Notes under the pieces: generated by a model
The model's database searches: none
Told to the model about the DNA's origin: nothing
What the model saw: only the letters and a program-made list of their open reading frames with translations
Shown here: positions 1 through 8,987 of the stretch, piece after piece
Numbering within the stretch: position 1 is the first letter of the stretch
Layout: each line of letters opens with the position of its first letter
Translations under genes and position numbers: made by a program
Source of the DNA: JASHPR01 sp963739645
GTDB taxonomy: Bacteria > Actinomycetota > Actinomycetes > Streptosporangiales > Streptosporangiaceae
DNA length: 64,000 nt
Direction: 5' to 3'
Assembly (NCBI GenBank): GCA_963739645.1
Contig: CAVUBM010000104.1
Span: forward strand, 62,001-126,000

Positions 1-61
1 CGCGCATCTGCTCGAGCTGCGCCTGGAGCATGGCCCGCTGGGCGCCGAGCGCGCGACTCAC
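1..61 (-). CDS. hypothetical protein, 5' end only (runs off the window)
   Basis: Only about twenty codons of a minus-strand gene lie in the window. A GTG at 61..59 overlaps the TGA of the upstream MFS gene (60..58) as GTGA, the usual arrangement for translational coupling. The visible start (VSRALGAQRAMLQAQLEQ) looks helical and charged, but I cannot assign a family from so little sequence. That it is a real gene is inferred from the overlap and from the uninterrupted frame. Confidence 0.4.
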   Translation of the reverse strand, partial: MSRALGAQRAMLQAQLEQMR

Positions 62-1479
62 GAGTTGCTGGCCTGGGCGGCGGACGAGGGGCTCGCGGGC
101 CCGGGCTCGGCCGGGACCGCGCCGGCCGGCGACTGACGGCTGAACATCCAGTACCCGACCGCGGTGATCGCGTACCCGATCGCCACCAAGCCGATGATCA
201 GCGGCGACTTGCCGTTGAGTGGCATGAACACCGCGCTGAGCAGCGCCCCGGCCGCGAGCATGACGTTGAACATCACGTCGTAGAAGGCGAACAGGCGCCC
301 GCGGTAGGCGTCGTTCACCTCCTCCTGGAGGATCGTGACCGCGCAGATCGCCACACCCTGCCCCGTCAGGTACAGGAAGAACCCGATCACCAGGAAGGCG
401 ATCTGGTTGAAGGTCTCGCCCAGGACGCCGATCACCACCGCGCTGACGGCCAGCAGCAGCGCGATGCAGGTCGGCTTGGACAGCCGCCGGGTGATCGGCG
501 GGACCACCAGCGCGGCACAGCCGTAGCCAACGGCCGAGAGCGTCGCCAGCACGGCGTAGTGACCCTCAGCCGCCGGCGCGCTGGACGGGTAGAAGTAGTT
601 CCGGTAGAGCAGGATCGACATCAGCGACAAGATCCCGAACAGGAACTTGCTGCCGCCGGTGGCACCGAGCACGCTCGCCGGGCCGCGGTGCCGCAGCACG
701 TAGCGCGCGCCCGCGGCCAGGTCGGCCGCGACCGAGGAGAGCTCGCTGAACAGCCGTCCCGGCGGCGCCCCGGCCGGCTCGCGCTCCGGTCCGAGCAGGT
801 CCCGGCGCATCGTGGCCGCGACCAGGCTGGCGGCCACATAGCAGGCGCCGGCCACGAGCAGGGTGACCGCGGCGCCGCGCTCGGTATTGCCGGTGCCCGC
901 GTTCAGGCCGAGGGCCACGATGCCCCCGATCGCGCCCATGATGCCGCCCGCGGTCGGGGATACCGAGTTGGCCATGACCAGCTTGTCCTCGGCGACCACA
1001 TGCGGCAGTGCGGCGGACAGCGACGACAGGAAGAACCGGTTCACGCCCAGCACCAGCAGGACCGCGATGTAGAGCGGAACCCCGGAGTTGCCCACGGCCA
1101 TGAGCGCCGCGGTCAGCACCACGAAGGCCGAGCGGAGCAGCGCGGACAGGGCCAGGATCTGGCGCCGGGACCAGCGGTCGATGAACACTCCGGCGAACGG
1201 GCCGATCAGCGAGTACGGCAGGTAGAGGACGGCGAACGCCGCCGCGCCCTTCGCCGGGCTCGTATATGTGGTCGCGTTGAAGAACACGTAGGTGCCGACG
1301 CCCGCGGTGAACACGCCGTCGCCGGTCTGCGAGATCAGCCGGGTCGCGAAGAGGCGCCGGAAGTTCCGCTCGGCCAGCACGGTGCGCAGGTCGGAGACGA
1401 AGGCTGACCGGGTGATCCAACTGAGCGGCTTCCTCCGGCTGGGACCGGGCCCGGTGCTGCGGTCTGCCTGGCGAGGCAC
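58..1479 (-). CDS. MFS transporter (drug/metabolite exporter type)
   Basis: A 473-residue integral membrane protein of the major facilitator superfamily. It starts at a GTG (1479). The N-terminal tail is short and basic. The first helix region follows NFRRLFATRLISQTGDGVF, which resembles the start of many actinobacterial DHA-type or enterobactin-exporter-like MFS proteins, and the loop 2-3 motif A is visible as GVFIDRWSRRQIL. About a dozen hydrophobic segments fill the rest. It lies upstream of the partial gene at 1..61 in the same direction and downstream of ino1, separated by a repeat-containing gap. The substrate cannot be read from the sequence. The family call is secure; the export direction is inferred from the family. 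Confidence 0.85.
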   Translation of the reverse strand: MPRQADRSTGPGPSRRKPLSWITRSAFVSDLRTVLAERNFRRLFATRLISQTGDGVFTAGVGTYVFFNATTYTSPAKGAAAFAVLYLPYSLIGPFAGVFIDRWSRRQILALSALLRSAFVVLTAALMAVGNSGVPLYIAVLLVLGVNRFFLSSLSAALPHVVAEDKLVMANSVSPTAGGIMGAIGGIVALGLNAGTGNTERGAAVTLLVAGACYVAASLVAATMRRDLLGPEREPAGAPPGRLFSELSSVAADLAAGARYVLRHRGPASVLGATGGSKFLFGILSLMSILLYRNYFYPSSAPAAEGHYAVLATLSAVGYGCAALVVPPITRRLSKPTCIALLLAVSAVVIGVLGETFNQIAFLVIGFFLYLTGQGVAICAVTILQEEVNDAYRGRLFAFYDVMFNVMLAAGALLSAVFMPLNGKSPLIIGLVAIGYAITAVGYWMFSRQSPAGAVPAEPGPASPSSAAQASNS

Positions 1480-1495
1480 CCGCTCAGCCTACGGC

Positions 1496-1617
1496 GCCAG
1501 CCGCGATGGCCGGCCTCCGGCCCGAGCGGATGGCGCGCTGGGGCAGCCGACGGTTGCCGTGGCGGCCGGATCAACCACACGCCGGGGGGCTCCGGGGGTC
1601 GTCCCCCCGGGCCAACA
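1496..1617. repeat. dispersed intergenic repeat, copy 1, with a G/C hairpin at the 3' end of ino1
   Basis: This block reads GCCAGCCGCGATGGCCGGC..., then GGCCCGAGCGGATGGC, and ends in CCGGGGG-TCGTC-CCCCCGG (1592..1610). A second copy with the same order of blocks lies at 7974..8049. Both copies end in the G-run/TCGT/C-run hairpin just beyond the stop codon of a minus-strand gene. Copy 1 has about 45 extra bases between the conserved block and the hairpin. A terminator role for the hairpin is inferred; it lacks a clear U-tract. Confidence 0.6.
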
Positions 1618-1622
1618 CAGCG

Positions 1623-2702
1623 CTAGCGCTCGACCTCGCCGCGGATGAACTTGTCCACCAGGTCGCGGGCGACGTCGTCGCCGTACTGCTCCGGCGGCGA
1701 CTTCATGAAGTACGACGCGGCGGACAGGATCGGGCCGCCGATCCCGCGGTCACGGGCGATCTTGGCCGCGCGGACGGCGTCGATGATCACGCCGGCCGAG
1801 TTCGGCGAGTCCCAGACCTCAAGCCGGTACTCCAGGTTCAGCGGGACGTCGCCGAACGCCTTGCCCTCCAGGCGGACGAACGCCAGCTTCCTGTCGTCAA
1901 GCCACGGCACGTGGTCGGACGGGCCGATGTGCACGGCCGCCCGCTCCATCTCGTGCGGGATCTGCGAGGTGACCGACTGCGTCTTGGAGATCTTCTTCGA
2001 CTGGAGCCTGGTCCGCTCCAGCATGTTCATGAAGTCCATGTTGCCGCCGACGTTGAGCTGGTAGGTGCGGAGCAACTCAACGCCGCGGTCCTCGAACAGC
2101 TTCGCCAGTACGCGGTGCGTGATGGTCGCCCCGACCTGCGACTTGATGTCGTCGCCGATGATCGGCACACCGGCTTCGGTGAACTTGCGCGCCCACTCCG
2201 GGTCGGAGGCGATGAAGACCGGGAGGGCGTTGACGAAGGCCACGCCCGCGTCGAGCGCGCACTGGGCGTAGTAGCGGTCGGCCTGCTCCGAGCCCACGGG
2301 CAGGTAGGACACGAGCACGTCGGCACCGGAGTCCCTCAGTGCTTGCGTCACATCAACCGGCTTCTCGTCCGACTCGGTGATGATCTGGAGGTAATACTCG
2401 CCGAGCCCGTCCATGGTCGGGCCGCGCTGCACCGTGACCCCAGTGGGCGGAACGTCGCAGATCTTGATGGTGTTGTTCTCGCTCGCGACAATGGCCTCGG
2501 CGATGTCCCGCCCGACCTTCTTGGCGTCTACGTCAAACGCCGCGACAAATTCCACGTCCCGCACGTGATAGGGGCCAAACTGGACATGCATCAGGCCCGG
2601 CACCCGACCGTCCGGGTCGGCATCCTTGTAGTACTCCACGCCCTGGACGAGGGAACTGGCGCAGTTCCCGATGCCAACGATGGCTACCCGTACCGAACCC
2701 AT
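1623..2702 (-). CDS. ino1: inositol-3-phosphate synthase
   Basis: This is a 359-residue NAD-dependent myo-inositol-1-phosphate synthase of the short actinobacterial type. It converts glucose 6-phosphate to inositol 3-phosphate, the precursor of phosphatidylinositol and mycothiol. The N-terminus MGSVRVAIVGIGNCASSLV is the Rossmann nucleotide-binding loop. The later stretch GDDIKSQVGATITHRVL and the NVGGNMDFMNML segment are typical of the family's catalytic region. The length matches actinobacterial Ino1. The ATG at 2702 follows an A/G-rich stretch (ataaggagc on the coding strand). A padR gene lies just upstream in the same direction, the arrangement found in many actinobacteria. A hairpin-bearing repeat follows the stop. 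Confidence 0.95.
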   Translation of the reverse strand: MGSVRVAIVGIGNCASSLVQGVEYYKDADPDGRVPGLMHVQFGPYHVRDVEFVAAFDVDAKKVGRDIAEAIVASENNTIKICDVPPTGVTVQRGPTMDGLGEYYLQIITESDEKPVDVTQALRDSGADVLVSYLPVGSEQADRYYAQCALDAGVAFVNALPVFIASDPEWARKFTEAGVPIIGDDIKSQVGATITHRVLAKLFEDRGVELLRTYQLNVGGNMDFMNMLERTRLQSKKISKTQSVTSQIPHEMERAAVHIGPSDHVPWLDDRKLAFVRLEGKAFGDVPLNLEYRLEVWDSPNSAGVIIDAVRAAKIARDRGIGGPILSAASYFMKSPPEQYGDDVARDLVDKFIRGEVER

Positions 2703-2754
2703 TCGGATTGCTCCTTATCTCCTGCCCTGCGGGGGTTATTAGCTCTGTCCCGGC

Positions 2755-3360
2755 TCAGTCGGCGGTGCTGCCTGAGCCGCTTTGGGTGTGATCCCCGGGC
2801 TGCGGGCCCGACTGCCGTTCCGAGGCGATCAGTTCATTGAGCCAGCGGACTTCCCGCTCGACCGACTCCAAGCCGTGCCGCTGCAGTTCGAGCGTGTAGC
2901 TGTCCAGGCGCTCCCGGGTCCTGGACATGGCGGCGCGGAAGCCGTCGAGCCGTTCCTCGAGCCTGCTGCGCCTGCCCTCGAGGATCCGCATCCTGACATC
3001 CGCCCGGGTCAGGCCGAAGAACGCGAAGTGGACGCCGAACCCGTCGTCTTCCCAGGCCGCCGGGCCCGCCTGGGACAGCAGTTCCTCAAGCCGCTCCTTG
3101 CCCTCCGCCGTGAGCCGGTACACGATCTTCGACTTCCGGCCGGCCAGCGGCTTGGCGGTCGGCCCGACGGGCTCGTCCTCGGCGATCAGGCCCTGCCGCA
3201 GCAGCTCCTTCAGGCACGGGTACAGGGACCCGTACCCGAAAGCGCGGAATGCACCGAGTACCGAGTTGAGCCGCTTGCGCAGCTCGTAGCCATGCATAGG
3301 GGTCTCGTTCAGCAACCCGAGCACGGCAAGCTCGAGCACGCCTGACCGCTGACTGCTCAT
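2755..3360 (-). CDS. PadR family transcriptional regulator
   Basis: I take the ATG at 3360, which has a GAGGAGG ribosome site about 11 bases upstream, in preference to a longer in-frame start at 3405. The product is about 201 residues. Residues 1-80 form the PadR winged helix (VLELAVLGLLNETPMHGYEL, then a wing region with GSLYPCLKELLRQG). A helical C-terminal Vir-like dimerisation domain follows (ERLDGFRAAMSRTRERL). PadR proteins are ligand-responsive repressors. A perfect 11-bp palindrome 78 bases upstream (3438..3460) is the likely operator, so it probably autoregulates and may control the divergent DUF5318/PBP genes. ino1 lies 52 bp downstream in the same direction and may be cotranscribed. 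Confidence 0.9.
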   Translation of the reverse strand: MSSQRSGVLELAVLGLLNETPMHGYELRKRLNSVLGAFRAFGYGSLYPCLKELLRQGLIAEDEPVGPTAKPLAGRKSKIVYRLTAEGKERLEELLSQAGPAAWEDDGFGVHFAFFGLTRADVRMRILEGRRSRLEERLDGFRAAMSRTRERLDSYTLELQRHGLESVEREVRWLNELIASERQSGPQPGDHTQSGSGSTAD

Positions 3361-3437
3361 TGCGAGCCCGTACCTCCTCGCCGCGCGCTGGGTTAAGATC
3401 CACACCGCGTCACCTCACAGGACGCAGTGTGTCGGTC

Positions 3438-3460
3438 CGATGTATCGGGCCGATACATCG
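3438..3460. promoter_or_regulatory. perfect palindrome, candidate PadR operator
   Basis: The arms CGATGTATCGG (3438..3448) and CCGATACATCG (3450..3460) are exact reverse complements around a single G. PadR-family operators are typically ATGT/ACAT-type dyads, and this one has ATGTATC/GATACAT. It sits in the divergent interval between padR and the DUF5318 gene, where a repressor could control both directions. Binding is inferred from position and dyad type. Confidence 0.65.
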
Positions 3461-3576
3461 ACAAGATATGCGCTGCATGGTTGGGGCGCAAGTCTGCCGT
3501 TGCCCCCGTACTGCCGGAATCCGCCGGCATCTAGCCGGGCTCGGCCGGAGCGCGGTTCCGACGTAACCTGTCGGGC

Positions 3577-3975
3577 ATGAGGCGATCGGTCGTGGACTAC
3601 GGGCTCGCGCGGCGGGCCACGCTCGCGTCCGTGTTCTCCGGGCGCACCCCGGTCACCGATGTCTGCGATGCCCATCCGTACTTGCTGCGGGCCGCTAAGT
3701 TCCACGGGGAGCCGACCGATCGGACGTGCCCGATCTGCAGGAAAGCCAAGCTCACCCACGTTACGTACGTCTACGGCGACGAACTCGGCCGCTATGAGGG
3801 CCGGGTGAAGCAGGGCCCGGAGTTGGCCGAAATGGCCGCCGAATACGCGGAGTTCCAGGTTTACGTCGTCGAGGTCTGTCAGAGTTGTGCCTGGAATCAC
3901 CTAGCGTCGTCCTATGTTCTCGGCACGGGCGAACCGCAAACCCGGCGCAGTCGGCGCGCCCGTGCTGGAGACTGA
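3577..3975 (+). CDS. DUF5318 family protein (zinc-ribbon-like)
   Basis: A 132-residue protein of the actinobacterial DUF5318 family, whose gene regularly lies between padR and the class A PBP gene. Two Cys pairs, CPIC and CQSC near the end, make a likely zinc ribbon. The segment between them (KLTHVTYVYGDELGRYEGRV) is characteristic of the family. The function is unknown. The ATG at 3577 has no strong ribosome site, but the N-terminus beginning MRRSVVDYGLARRATLASVF matches the expected family start. The divergent padR operator lies about 120 bp upstream. The PBP gene follows after 145 bp in the same direction. Confidence 0.85.
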   Translation: MRRSVVDYGLARRATLASVFSGRTPVTDVCDAHPYLLRAAKFHGEPTDRTCPICRKAKLTHVTYVYGDELGRYEGRVKQGPELAEMAAEYAEFQVYVVEVCQSCAWNHLASSYVLGTGEPQTRRSRRARAGD

Positions 3976-4120
3976 GCGAGCAGGCCAGTTGCTTCGGGCC
4001 CGCAGGGGCGATCCGGGTGTGACTCGAGATATGTGCCGGGACGGTGCGTGCCACCGGGTAACTTGAGGCTCGGCGGGACCGCTGCGCTCGTGATCCCTAT
4101 TCCCCGACCGGCGAGGACGC

Positions 4121-6975
4121 GTGAGTAATCCAGATTCTGCTGGGTCGTACTGGCAGGAGCCAGCCGGCACGGGGCGGCGCGGCTCGGGCAGCGGCCGCAG
4201 GCGCGAGGATTCATACGACCGCGGAGACGGCTACGGTCGGCCGGCCGGCAATGGCCAGTCGGGCGGGTACCCCCGCTCCAACGGGTACGGCCGCGCTGGG
4301 GGCGGCCGCCACAGTCATGCCCGCCACGAGAGCAACGGGTGGGACGCCGTCCCGGACCGCGGCCGGGCCGCGCCCACCGGCAACGGCCGGGGCCCCGCAG
4401 ACGCAGGGTCGCGCAGCCGGGGTAGCTCAGGCGCTGGCACACGGTCCCGCAATTCCCAGCTCGGCAACGACCTGCGGTCACGCCTGGGCATGCAGAGCGG
4501 GCCGGACGCGGGCGCCGGGCACCCGGACGGCGCCTATGGCGGCAACGGTTACGGCCGCAACGGTTACGGCAACGGTTTCGGCGGGGACGACGAGGTCCCC
4601 GGTTATCGGGACGGAGGCGGCCGGCACGGCGGAACGGGGGTGCGTGAGCGCACCGCCCGCCTGACCGATGGCACCCGCACCGGGACTCGCGGCCGCCGGG
4701 GCGGAGACTACGGTGGCGGGTCTGGCGACGGCTGGGACGGCGGCCCGCGTGCACGCCGCAAGGGCGACTGGTGGCGGCACTGGACGCTGAAGAAGGCCGC
4801 GCTGGTCGCCCTGGGCCTCTCCGCCGGGCTGATGCTCATCGTGGTAGCGGGTGTCATCTACGCCTACGAGACCACTCCGATTCCCACCGATGTCTCCGAG
4901 GCGGCGCTGCAGCAGTCGTCGATCGTCTACTTCGCCAACGGCAAGAACCAGGTCGGGACGTTCAGCGCCAACGGCATCGACCGGCAGATGCTGACCGATT
5001 CGCAGATCCCTGCCGTGATGAAGGACGCGATGGTCGCCGCGGAAGACAGGAACTTCTACCACGAGGGCGGCATCTCTCTTCCCGGTATCGTGCGCTCCGC
5101 CTACGCGGACCTCAAGGGTGGCAGCACCCTTCAGGGCGGCTCCACGCTCACCGAGCAATTCGCCAAGAACTACTACACGACGATCGGCACCTCGCGGACG
5201 GTCAGCACGAAGATCAGGGAGATCTTCGTCTCGATCAAGCTCTCGCACGAGAAGTCCAAGGCCTGGATCATGACCCAGTACTTGAACACGGTGCCGTTCG
5301 GCAACAACGCCTACGGTGTCGCGGCCGCGGCGCAGACTTACTTCGGCAAGCCCGCGCTGAAGCTCAACGTCGCGCAGGCCGCCATGCTCGCGGCCATGGT
5401 CAACCAGCCCGGGTTCTTCAGCCCGAACCCGAGCGCCGGGGAGTCCTACAAAGCCCTGGTGGCGCGCTGGCACTACGTGCTGAACAACATGGTCAGGGAC
5501 GGCGACCTGACCCAGGCGCAGGCCGCGGCGCAGGTGTTCCCGAAGGTAAGTGCGGACAATCCGCTGCTCACCAGCTTCACCGGGTACCGGGGCTACATCA
5601 TGCAGGCCGTGGAGAACGAGCTCAGGACCACCTACGGCTTCACTCAGCAGGAGATCGACAGCCGTGGCCTGAAGATCGTGACCACGTTCAACATGCCGAT
5701 GATGAACCACCTCTACCAGGCGGTGAACCAGAACCTGGCGCAGATGAAGGCCGACGGAGCACGGCTGCCCGCTTACGCGCACGTGGGCGCCATGCTCGAG
5801 CAGCCGGGCACCGGGAAGATCCTGGCCATGTACGGTGGCCCGGGCTTCGACGCGAAGCACTGCGTGAGGATCAACTGCCAGTACAACATGGCCATGCAGA
5901 GCCGGGACCAGGTCGGGTCCTCGTTCAAGCCTTACGTGCTCGCCACCGCCGTCAAGGAGGGCATGAACGTCCAGGACAGCGTCCTGAACGGCATCGAGCC
6001 TATGTGCGTGCCCCCCGACACCCAGCCCAACCAGCTGTCTACGAAGACCACCACCTGCCCGGCGGGCTGGTTCCTGGTTAACATCCCGGGCGAGAACTCC
6101 GGCCCGCTCAGCGTGACCAAAGCCGCGGCGGAGTCGTCCGACCCCGCCTTCGAGGACCTCATCCACCGGGCGGGCACCCAGGCCACGATCAACTTGGCCA
6201 AGGCGTTCGGGGTCAATACCAAGGCGTCCGGCCTGCAGGCCAAGGTGGGCGAGGTCGGGCTGGCGCTGGGCATCGGTTCGCTCACTGTGGAGGAGCAGGC
6301 GACCACGTTCGCCACTCTCGCCGCGGGCGGCGAATACGTCACGCCGCACGTGGTCGCGAAGATCACCCAGGCCAACGGCACCGTGGTCCCGCTGAAGCTC
6401 ACGCGCCGTCAGGTGCTCACGCCCGCGCAGGCCGCCGACGTGGACGCCGCGCTTTCGGCCGACACCTCCCCGGGGGCACGGCCTTCCCCAACGGCGTGCT
6501 GAGCCCGGAGCGGGCCACCATCGGCAAGACGGGCACCACCGACGTGGCCCAGTCGGCGTTCTTCATCGGGGCGATCCCGCAGTACGCGCTCGCGGTGGGA
6601 ATGTTCACCAACAGCCAGAACGGGAAACCAGGCGGGCAGACGCTGAACATCCTGCCCTCGGTCAACGGCCAGCTCGGCGGCTTCGGCGGCGCCTGGCCCA
6701 CGACGATCTGGCGCACGTTCATGCAGAACCAGTTCGGCGGTCTGCCAATCGAGCAGTTCGCGACGCCGGACTACGTGGGCTTCAGCAAGTGGGTCCAGGT
6801 TCCGCCGCAGCCGAAGCCCAAGCCGAATCCGATGCACTGCCATCAGGGTCAGCGGCACCGGTTCGGGCAGCCGTGCCCGCCGAACGGCACCGTGCCGATT
6901 CCGGTCCAGACGCCGCCGGTGCCGTTCGCGACGCCGTCGCCCAACGGTCGCCGACGTCGCCGTTCGGCGGGCTGA
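4121..6975 (+). CDS. ponA: class A penicillin-binding protein, PonA-like (frameshifted near 6475)
   Basis: A bifunctional peptidoglycan synthase: glycosyltransferase plus DD-transpeptidase, anchored in the membrane and acting outside the cell. It starts at GTG 4121. Residues 1-220 are a cytoplasmic Gly/Arg/Tyr-rich low-complexity tail; residues about 224-249 are the membrane anchor. The GT51 domain has its catalytic Glu in AAEDRNFYHEGG and the GGSTLTEQFAKNYY motif. The transpeptidase domain has SSFK with nucleophile Ser600, and a second motif that reads SSD where SxN is expected. The frame ends at 6502, but the KTG box (GKTGTT, about 6522) and the C-terminal domain continue in another frame to 6975. 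One G missing from the G run at 6472..6476 explains the break. The break is probably a sequencing error; otherwise the transpeptidase would be truncated. Confidence 0.88.
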
Positions 6976-7089
6976 CTGTGAACGCGGTGCCGCTGGCTGA
7001 GGATCCGACCGCCACCACGGCCGGACCATAGCGGTACGCCCGCTCTGATTAGCGCGTAGCCGCCCGGGTGAGTACCTCGCCCGGGGCGG

Positions 7090-7874
7090 TTATCCGTCCA
7101 GCTGGCCGCGCAGCCAGCGGATGTCGACGGCGGGGTCCGGCGTCTCGCAGATGACCGGGGCCCCGGCGGCGCGGACGACATCGACGATCAGCGCCGGGTC
7201 GATCGTTCCTGACTCGAGCGGCGCGTGCCGGTCCCGGCCCGACCCGAACTCGTCCCGCGAGTTGTTGCCGTGCACGAGGTCGATCCGGCCGGTGATCGCC
7301 TTGAGGCGGTCAACGACCGTGTCCAGTTCCTCGCCCGCGGAGAAGGCGTGGCAGGTGTCCAGGCAGAACCCGACCTCACCGCCGCCCTCGCGCGGCGTCG
7401 GCGACGACCTCCCAGAGCCGGGCTATCGCGTCGAAGCTCCGGGCCATCGCGCCGTCACCGCCCGCGGTGTTCTCGATCAGCATCGGCAGCGGCCGCTCGA
7501 TCCGCTCGCACGGCCTTGCGCCAGCTGTCGTATCCCTCCTCGGGGTCCACGCCGGCCGTCACGTGGCCGCCGTGCACGATCAGCGCCTTGGCGCCGATCG
7601 CCGCCGCGGCGTTCAGTTGCTGCTCCAGCAGCTTGCGGCTGGGGATCCTGATCCGGTTGTTGGGTGAGGCGACGTTGATCACGTAGGGGGCGTGAATGTA
7701 GGCGTCCACGCCCGCGGCCGCGAAGGCCGCGCGGACCTCGTCCGGCTCGCCGGGGAAGGCTGGGGCCTTCCAGCCCTGCGGGTCACCCAGGAAGAACTGG
7801 ACAACCTCGGCGTCGGCGGCCTGCGCCCCGGCCAGCGGGTCACCGTCGTGGAGATGGGCTCCGATGCGAACCAT
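7090..7874 (-). pseudogene. AP endonuclease family 2 / deoxyribonuclease IV-like, two frameshifts
   Basis: Read across three frames, this is one TIM-barrel protein of the Nfo/xylose-isomerase-like family, which nicks DNA at abasic sites using three metal ions. The first part starts MVRIGAHL and contains AYIHAPYVINVASPN and ALIVHGGHV. The middle, with LIENTAGGDGAMARSFD, lies one frame off after an extra base near 7500..7503. The end, with EVGFCLDTCHAF and then LVHGNNSRDEFGSGRDRH, lies in a third frame after a shift near 7385..7393. All metal-ligand regions are recognisable, so decay is recent or the indels are errors. It is about 260 residues when repaired, near the family norm. Confidence 0.8.
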
Positions 7875-7973
7875 GGTCCGAGCCTAGTAGCCCCACCGTC
7901 AGAAGCTGCGCCGTCAGTCGCCTGGCGTGAGGGTCCGTGGGGTCATCGCTCGTGCCAGCCCGGCGGAGCCGGG

Positions 7974-8049
7974 GCCAGCCGCGACGGCCGGCCGGAGGTC
8001 GGCCCGAGCGGATGGCACGCGGGGGGGTCTGGGGGGTCGTCCCCCCGAA
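7974..8049. repeat. dispersed intergenic repeat, copy 2, with G/C hairpin
   Basis: This is the second copy of the block at 1496..1617: GCCAGCCGCGACGGCCGGCC, then GGCCCGAGCGGATGGCACGC. It ends in GGGGGG-TCGT-CCCCCC (8031..8046). The hairpin lies 9 bases beyond the stop codon of the minus-strand membrane-protein gene at 8055, the same relation as copy 1 to ino1. A terminator-associated repeat is the simplest reading. Confidence 0.6.
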
Positions 8050-8054
8050 GCAAC

Positions 8055-8357
8055 TCAGCCGAAGCCGCCGTGCGCGATGCCCAGGCCCAGCCCCACGAAC
8101 GCGGCGATGACGCCGGCCACGATGAACACCCGCTGTTCCCTGGTGTTGGACACCATCTGGGCGTACAGGCCGACCACGAACGCCGCTATGCCGATCACCG
8201 TGGCGGCCAGGTGAGCACGCACGATCAGGCCGGCCGCGAACGCCACGATGCCGGCGACGAAGGTGAAGGCGGTGAGAGCGTTCTCGAGTGGATGCCGCTC
8301 CCCGTCGCTGTTCAGCGTGAGGCGAGGGCGGGGCTGGGCCTTGGTGGCCTGGGGCAT
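8055..8357 (-). CDS. small membrane protein, three predicted helices
   Basis: A 100-residue protein with a basic hydrophilic start (MPQATKAQPRPRLTLNSDGE) followed by three hydrophobic stretches, beginning at about ALTAFTFVAGIVAF, TVIGIAAFVVGL and VFIVAGVIAAFVGLGL. Helices 2 and 3 are joined by a short polar loop with SNTREQR. The ATG at 8357 follows an A/G-rich stretch (caaggggg on the coding strand). It stands alone, divergent from rpsF. Small multi-helix proteins of this kind are common next to ribosomal operons in actinobacteria, but I do not recognise a named family. A hairpin repeat follows the stop. Confidence 0.75.
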   Translation of the reverse strand: MPQATKAQPRPRLTLNSDGERHPLENALTAFTFVAGIVAFAAGLIVRAHLAATVIGIAAFVVGLYAQMVSNTREQRVFIVAGVIAAFVGLGLGIAHGGFG

Positions 8358-8559
8358 GGCATAACCCCCTTGACTGCCTTCCGGATGCTCTTGTCAACAA
8401 AGTCTGTTCCCGCGACGGGCTGGCCGGAATCGCCCTGCCCACCCGATGTTGATCAGCCTAGCGGCCGGGAGCCGTCGGCTGCTTTGCGTTCTGAATGCAT
8501 CGTGGTGAACCTCAGGCAGATCTGTCCTTGCCTGCTGGTAAGCTGACTCGGCTGCGCAG

Positions 8560-8610
8560 GGCCGCCACAGTACGGCCGCGCGGCTCCTCCTGTCACGGAG
8601 AGACCGTGAC
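8560..8610 (+). promoter_or_regulatory. structured leader of the rpsF operon, candidate S6:S18 autoregulatory element
   Basis: Two hairpins lie 30-80 bases before rpsF: GGCCG/CGGCC (8560..8564 with 8573..8577), and a 7-bp perfect stem GTCACGG-AGAGA-CCGTGAC (8592..8610). rpsF leaders in many bacteria bind the S6:S18 complex and repress the operon. I cannot confirm the conserved CCG bulge here, so the assignment rests on position and structure only. Confidence 0.35.
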
Positions 8611-8641
8611 CGCATTAGTCCAGAGGAGGCAGGGTAAGCTC

Positions 8642-8932
8642 ATGCGCCACTACGAGATGATGATCATTCTCGATCCCTCGCTTGAGGAGCGCACCGTCCA
8701 GCCGTCGCTCGATCAGTTCCTGAACGTCGTCACGACCGGGGGCGGCACCGTGGACAAGGTTGACGTCTGGGGCCGGCGCCGGCTCGCTTACGAGATCGAC
8801 AAAAAGTCAGAGGGCATCTATACCGTCGTTGACATGACGGCAGAGCCGGACACCGTCAAGGAGCTCGACCGCCAGCTCAACCTGAACGAGGCGGTCCTGC
8901 GAACGAAGATCGTCCGGCCAGACCAGAACTGA
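8642..8932 (+). CDS. rpsF: 30S ribosomal protein S6
   Basis: A 96-residue ribosomal protein S6, which binds S18 and 16S rRNA in the platform of the small subunit. The true start is ATG 8642 (MRHYEMMIILDPSLEERTV), with GAGGAGG upstream; an in-frame extension back to 8495 is not family-like. The WGRRRLAYEIDKKSEGIYTV segment is diagnostic, and the C-terminus VLRTKIVRPDQN is complete. It is the first gene of the rpsF-ssb-rpsR-rplI operon. The leader carries hairpins that could mediate feedback control. Confidence 0.97.
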   Translation: MRHYEMMIILDPSLEERTVQPSLDQFLNVVTTGGGTVDKVDVWGRRRLAYEIDKKSEGIYTVVDMTAEPDTVKELDRQLNLNEAVLRTKIVRPDQN

Positions 8933-8987
8933 CCGCACGGGCCGGGGCCGAGCCCGACCTGACGCCCGAACGACCGGGAGGACCCCG

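Noticed and set aside
559..1407. Long plus-strand open frame inside the MFS gene
   Set aside because: Antisense shadow with Arg/Gly/Gln-rich composition and no family signal, while the minus strand encodes a clear MFS protein.
4478..6349. 623-codon minus-strand frame opposite the PBP
   Set aside because: Antisense of a clear PBP, with repetitive Arg/His/Leu/Val composition and no recognisable domain.
6496..6975. A separate small gene after the PBP
   Set aside because: It starts within the transpeptidase domain and contains the KTG box, so it is the C-terminus of the same protein after a one-base shift.
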